Of a stretch of 64,000 nucleotides of DNA, positions 59,520-64,000 are shown in pieces (position 1 is the first letter of the stretch; each line of letters starts with the position of its first letter). The stretch is taken from positions 16,689,878 to 16,753,877 of the forward strand of contig NC_092054.1 of assembly GCF_003086295.3 (NCBI RefSeq). The letters are read 5' to 3'. The position numbers and the translations under genes were made by a program. The DNA is from Arachis hypogaea (lineage: Eukaryota; Streptophyta; Magnoliopsida; Fabales; Fabaceae). Under the pieces are notes generated by a model. It searched no databases. It worked only from the letters and a program-made list of their open reading frames with translations, and was not told where the DNA came from.

Positions 59520-61514
59520 TGTCTCTCAACAATTTCCTACCGGCAAGTGCACCGGATTGTCGTCAAGTAAAAACTCACTGTAGAGTGAGGTCAAATCCCA
59601 CAGGAATTGGTTGGTTGATCAATGTTAGTTGAAGAATTATGCTAGTTGAGCGAAATCAAAATTGGGTTGCGATTGCAGAATGTAAATTTGGCAGGAAAAT
59701 TAAATTGCAAGAAAAAATGACAAAAATTAAAGTGCGAGAAATTAAATGAAAGAAGCTTAAATTGCATGAAATTAAATGGGAATGGGGATTAAGGATGAAA
59801 TTAAAGAGCAGAAAGTAAATAGAATGGGTAGATCAGAGATGGGGATTCATTGGGTTTCAGGAGATATTGAATTCTCCGAATCAAATCATTTTCATCTCTT
59901 CCTCAATCAATGCATTCATTGACATTGCTTGGCAATCTTAGATGATTGGATCCCAATGTCTTGGCTCACCAATCTCTCTAAGCATGAACAATTGCCTAAT
60001 TTCTTGATTTAATTACTCATGGGAAGAGTTGAAGTTCGGTCACTGACTATACCACACAAATTCATAGATCAAAGTATTGGTAGGATTAAATGTCACAATA
60101 TCCATCCAACCCCCAATCTAATCCAATGTGAGAAAGCAATTCTAGCATGAATTCTTCATCCCTCTCTCAAGGATCTAAAGAATTCCAATTATGGATAGCT
60201 TCTCTGTCAAGACAACTGTCCAATTAAATTAAGATAAAAAACCTTCTAACAAAAATCAAGAGAAAAGAAAGAAGAAGAAGATGAAAACTACTATTGATCC
60301 ATTGAATTACAATAGAGCTCCCTAACCCAATGAAAGGGGTTTAGTTGTTCATAGCTCTCAAAATGGAAAATGGAATTGAAAGATACATTGCAGAATTCAA
60401 AGATTTGCAGAAAAGTAAAATTGGCAGAGTGTCAGTATCCCTCCGCCTTGCTAAAAGTTAAAAAAAAGGTCCTCTCTAACTTAAATTCTAAGATATTTAT
60501 ACACTTTCTTCCATTGATCTTCAATCTCTGAATTGGGCTTTTGGCCTTGATTGGATTGGGTTGAAGTTGCTCCAATTGGTTTTCCTTGCTGTTGAGAAGA
60601 AGTCTGTTTGAATTGCTGAATTCTGTTGCTCACGTTGGAGTCCACGTTTGATGGCCAACGTTGACTCAAACGCGTCTCTGCAAAATCAGTTCTGCTTGCT
60701 GTCATTGGCGTTTGACTCAACGTTGGAGTGCAAACGTTCCTCTACCCACGCGTACGCGTGCCTTGCGCATTTGCGCGCATGGGGTCAGAATGCGCATCCA
60801 CGTGTGTGCGTACGCTATGCGTGCGCGTGGATAAAAAAATCCATTTCCAATTTTAAAAGCATATAGAAGAACGTTGGCCTCAGCGTTGGACTGGCAACGT
60901 TCCCTCCAACGTTGGCCTATCCACGCGTGTGCGTGGATTCTCAAAAGCTCAACCTGCGCGTATGCGCCATAGACGCATGCGCATCGTTGCTCGTTTTCAA
61001 ATCCAACATTTTAAGATCAGAATCGTGCACGTTGGCCACCAACGTTTGAGGTAGCGTTTGGGGTCCAATGTTACCCATCCACGCGTACGCGTCAGCCACG
61101 CGTGCCCGTGGATTGTCAGAATTTCCAATCCACGCGTGCGCGTACAGCACGCGTGCGCGTCACTACAGATTTCCAAATTCTCCAGAAAGCTCATTTTATC
61201 ACAACGTTGGGGGTAACGTTGGCTTGCCAACGTTCCCTTCAACGTGGGCACTAGCAGTTTATGCAGAACCTTGCTCTGCTTTCTTCCCAACGTTTGAGGC
61301 AACGTTGGTGGTCCAACTTGGCCACCAACGTTACTTCGTGTGCATCCTTTTCATGCTCCTTTTTCAACTTCCTCCCATGCTTTCCTTCACCTGTCATCCA
61401 CCAATTCATGTATCAAAGCCTTGCTAAAGTCATGAGAATTCTCATCATTCTTAGCACACAAGTAATTATAGCATAATTCTCATAAAATTGCATCAAATTA
61501 ACCATGGTTGGTTG
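59520..61514 (+). mobile_element. LTR-retroelement-derived sequence, left part
   Basis: It opens TGTCTCTCAACAATTTCC and CTACCGGCAAGTGCACCGG, then GTAGAGTGAGGTCAAATCCC, a stretch I associate with abundant legume LTR elements. No protein domain is present. It contains CAACGTTGG-type and GCGTACGCG-type repeats (60610-61330). It is split at 61515 by MULE-4 and continues after 63860 to the window end (AACACCAAACTTAAATCTTG near 63970). The far end is outside the window, so solo LTR versus full element is open. Confidence 0.5.
60746..61165. repeat. GCGTACGCGTG / CAACGTTGG repeat field
   Basis: CACGCGTACGCGTG, GCGTGCGCGTG and TGCGCGTATGCGC words alternate with AACGTTGG and CCAACGTT words. It is the same CpG-rich word family as in LTR-B (33546-33720), though the surrounding sequences differ. 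Confidence 0.8.
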
Positions 61515-61524
61515 AATCTAGGTA

Positions 61525-61806
61525 GAGTTAAACACCAAAGTGGTCCCTGAGATTCGCAAAATACACCGATTTAGTCTCTGACTTCTCAATTGCACTAATT
61601 TAATCCTCCAGATTCGAAAAAATGCATCAAAGTGGTCCCCCTCATATTTTCCGGTCAGATTCCTTACCGGCGGGAGTGACGTGGTGAACGAGTGCCACGC
61701 TGGAGTGTCCAACGGTTGGATGATGTGGCAAATGAAACTTTATGCACCAATTTTGTCCCTGATCCCTTTTTAAACCCTAACTCACAAATGGCGCAGCACA
61801 TCATCA
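61525..61806 (+). repeat. MULE-4 left TIR
   Basis: Nearly identical to the reverse complement of 63569-63850. Both copies encode the same chance frame (starting MPRWSVQRLDDVANETLC), which explains that duplicate ORF. Confidence 0.95.
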
Positions 61807-61851
61807 TCTTCTTCTCTTCTTCGTCGTCTTCTTCTTCTTCTTCTTCTTCTT
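61807..61851 (+). repeat. (TTC)n tract at the inner edge of the left TIR
   Basis: About 45 bp of TTC repeat with two CG interruptions; the shorter partner of the 102-bp GAA tract at the right TIR. Confidence 0.9.
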
Positions 61852-61906
61852 TTTATGATGATTCACTTCTATGTCTCTTTCCACCTATAACTTTCCTGCC
61901 ATTTAG

Positions 61907-63430
61907 GTGCAAACCCCTTCTGGTATGGCTCGCACCCACAGATTTGCAACCGAGACGGTTGATGTTCCCGCACAAGAAGGTGAAAGGGTAACTGTTGCGG
62001 TGGCAGCTCCATTATTTAATCCCTCAGTCCTCTTTCCCCTTCTTGCTATCCTTGCCACTGGTGATGCTGCCTCTGGACTTATTGACCCCGGGTTGCCCCA
62101 ATTCCTATCAGTTGTTGCAGTTTCATCACTCGCTGTTGGAGCCACGTTAAATTTCGTCGTTTCTCCACAGTTGAAGCAGGTACTGCTGTTAGTTCATCAA
62201 TTTTGTTCCCATTGATAGATGCTTGTTTGCCTATCTTTTGTCTATCCAGTTTTACTTAAAAGAGGCAATCTTCTTGTTGATGATGCTTATATTGTTGTTT
62301 CCCCTTTGAAAAAATAACTTAAAAATGGCAATGTGTCTGCAGTTGTTACTTTCACTCTTTCGGTGGTTTAAACTCTATCCACATGGGTTTGTGCTTTGTT
62401 TTATTACTACTCGTCCTTGAATATGAGAAATAGGAAACAAAAGGGTGCAACTTTTTTTAGTTCATGACTTGTGGGCTCCTTCGATGGAAGTTATTGCAAT
62501 ATGGAGGAATCAGTGTGGCTTGATTTCCCCTTATCTTTAACTTTGTTTACATTACTCAATTATGAGGGTTCTCAAGAAGATATAATTAGTTCATCTGCTC
62601 TTTATTCTGGCCAACACAGCTTCCACAAGGGTCGGTTGAGGTTACTGCTATCAAACAACGACTTCTATCTCAGTATGATGTGATTCTGTCACGCATCAAA
62701 GACCTAAAAGAGGCTGCTGAAAAAGAGGTGTGCTACATTCATGATTTGAAATTAGCATGGTGATATATGATTTGATAATTCATAGATAATTCAGTTTGAA
62801 CCATCCTGCATATTCGTGTGAATATTTTGCTGTAAAGAGGGAAAGATATAGTTATGTCTGACTATAATTTACATTATGTTGTAGAAAAATCATCCTGATT
62901 GAAAAGGAATGCAGAATGCTGAACTGAATCATCTAATAATACACTAGCAATCTAATTATAAGTAACTTATAGAAAATACTTGAATATGTCACAGTTTTCT
63001 CCAGAAATTGTCTGAGTACAGCTCATTGATTGTATATTTTATTTATGACCGAATAAAAGAGAGTGCAAAAATCTTTATTGAAAAAAGGCACTTTGTTTCC
63101 TATCCTTATGTGAATTTTTACCTGTACCAGTTATATTTACTTCCTCCTTTGTAGATCTGGATGTTAGCTCGAATGTGCCAACTCGAGAACAAAATTTCAG
63201 CTGTTGGAGAACCTTCTTATCGGTGAACTGTGAATCCGCAACATCATAGATTCTTTGTTTCTGATATGTTCATGAAATAGTTTTTAAATAAATAAATATG
63301 TTGTTGAAATAATCATTTTCTCCTCATTGACCATTTATGCAGGACTCGTAGAAGTAAAGTCAAAAGGGTGCGAGAGAGTCTGCAAAACTCCCTCAGGGGA
63401 AGGATTGAATTGATTGATAGCTATGCCAGG
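61907..63430 (+). pseudogene. Captured exons of a conserved plant gene of unknown function
   Basis: Four exons with GT-AG borders and matching phases: 61907-62179 (91 codons, QTPSGMARTHRFATETVDVP), 62620-62727 (36 codons, VEVTAIKQRLLSQYDV), 63155-63222 (WMLARMCQLENKISAVGEP) and 63343-63430 (RRSKVKRVRESLQNSLRGRI). The frame stays open through all four, 178 codons in total. There is no initiator or terminal exon: capture began in an intron before 61907 and ended in the intron after 63430. The sequence has a hydrophobic part (FPLLAILATGDAASG) and a later charged helical region. From memory it matches a widely conserved, probably plastid-targeted plant protein family, but I cannot name it safely. 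Being open, it could be transcribed and spliced. Confidence 0.8.
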
Positions 63431-63466
63431 GTATGCTTCTCAGAAAAAAGTATAATGAGAATGAAT

Positions 63467-63568
63467 AGAAGAAGAAGAAGAAGAAGAAGAAGAAGAAGAA
63501 GAAGAAGAAGAAGAAGAAGAAGAAGAAGAAGAAGAAGAAGAAGAAGAAGAAGAAGAAGAAGAAGAAGA
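63467..63568 (+). repeat. (GAA)n microsatellite, about 34 units
   Basis: 102 bp of uninterrupted AGA/GAA repeat at the inner edge of the right TIR of MULE-4. The poly-Arg and poly-Phe frames here are artefacts of it. Confidence 0.95.
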
Positions 63569-63850
63569 CGATGATATGCTGCGCCATTTGTGAGTTAGGG
63601 TTTAAAAAGGGATCAGGGACAAAATTGGTGCATAAAGTTTCATTTGCCACGTCATCCAACCGTTGGACACTCCAGCGTGGCACTCGTTCGTCACGTCACT
63701 CCCGCCGGTAAGGAATCTGGCCGGAAAATATGAGGGGGACCACTTTGATGCATTTTTTCGAATCTGGAGGACTAAATTAGTGCAATTAGGAAGTCAGGGA
63801 CTAAATTGGTGCATTTTGCGAATCTCAGGGACCACTTTGGTGTTTAACTC
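63569..63850 (-). repeat. MULE-4 right TIR
   Basis: Inverted copy of 61525-61806, ending GGTGTTTAACTC against the target duplication. Confidence 0.95.
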
Positions 63851-63860
63851 AATCTAGGCA

Positions 63861-64000
63861 TACATGAATTTCTAACCCAATTGCTTACTTATAACTCAAG
63901 AAAGTGCATAAAACCTATTAAAAACAAAGAAAAAGGCTAGTGAAGCTAGCCTAAGATGCCCTGGCATTACAACACCAAACTTAAATCTTGCTTGTCCCTA
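63861..64000 (+). mobile_element. LTR-retroelement-derived sequence, right part, cut by window end
   Basis: It continues the sequence interrupted at 61515 (shared AATCTAGG at the junction). It contains GGCTAGTGAAGCTAGCC, a short inverted repeat, and CACCAAACTTAAATCTTGC. No coding sequence. Confidence 0.45.

Larger units (their letters stand above)
61525..63850. mobile_element. MULE-4: Pack-MULE with a multi-exon host gene piece
   Basis: It is 2326 bp. TIRs of 282 bp (61525-61806 and 63569-63850), about 96% identical by eye, begin GAGTTAAACACCAAAGTGG. Target duplication AATCTAGGTA / AATCTAGGCA (61515-61524, 63851-63860) matches 9 of 10. Each TIR is followed inward by a TTC/GAA microsatellite. 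There is no transposase; the payload is four exons with introns of a plant gene. It is inserted in the retroelement that starts near 59520. Confidence 0.9.

Noticed and set aside
63368..63574. Arg-rich 68-aa frame and poly-Phe frame on the opposite strand
   Set aside because: Both are readings of the GAA microsatellite plus TIR sequence. Only 63343-63430 is a real exon piece.

Overview
This is a plant nuclear window: AT-rich, intron-containing, with almost no ordinary gene space. The family content and the CpG-rich GCGTACGCG arrays inside LTR sequence suggest a legume, most likely peanut (Arachis). That assignment is an inference from memory of such repeats; no database was searched. I see one clearly intact host gene, a four-exon class III secretory peroxidase at 52883-55451 (336 aa). 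Nearly everything else is transposable elements inserted into one another. Many boundaries can be set to the base because target-site duplications (TSDs) are still visible.

Layout. (1) 662-20804: a Mutator-like element (MULE-1) bounded by a perfect 9-bp TSD. Subtracting three nested insertions (solo LTR 899-3237, Pack-MULE 7853-9315, solo LTR 17060-20792) leaves about 12.6 kb. It carries a FAR1/FHY3-type transposase pseudogene (+), Ulp1/C48 protease modules (-) and two viroplasmin-domain genes, one with a dsRNA-binding-like C-terminal part. (2) 21331-25502: a CACTA element (TSD AAT) with exon fragments of three unrelated host genes: a DRM-type DNA methyltransferase, the folate enzyme FolD and methylthioribose-1-phosphate isomerase. 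(3) 28723-37295: a second CACTA element (TSD GAA) with a decayed En/Spm-type accessory gene. It contains a copia-like solo LTR (31594-36384), which contains another solo LTR (32000-35191). (4) 39852-44335: a MULE with a perfect 10-bp TSD and a broken MuDR-type N-terminal region, invaded by a MITE and by a second long-TIR element. (5) 44608-47298: nested hAT-like elements built of CCGGGT-rich termini. (6) 47.3-52.8 kb: AT-rich intergenic DNA, then the peroxidase gene. (7) 56-59.5 kb: MITEs and small repeats. (8) From about 59520 to the window end: LTR-retroelement-like DNA split by a Pack-MULE (61525-63850) carrying four correctly spliced exons of a conserved plant gene.

The theme is gene capture and nesting. 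Three elements have picked up pieces of at least five host genes, and the order of insertion can be read from which TSD interrupts which element. The TE genes are full of nonsense codons, many of a kind expected from C-to-T change, which would fit long-term cytosine methylation. The peroxidase is the only gene likely to act in normal physiology (secreted, haem-dependent, cell wall). I found no convincing tRNA, rRNA or CRISPR.
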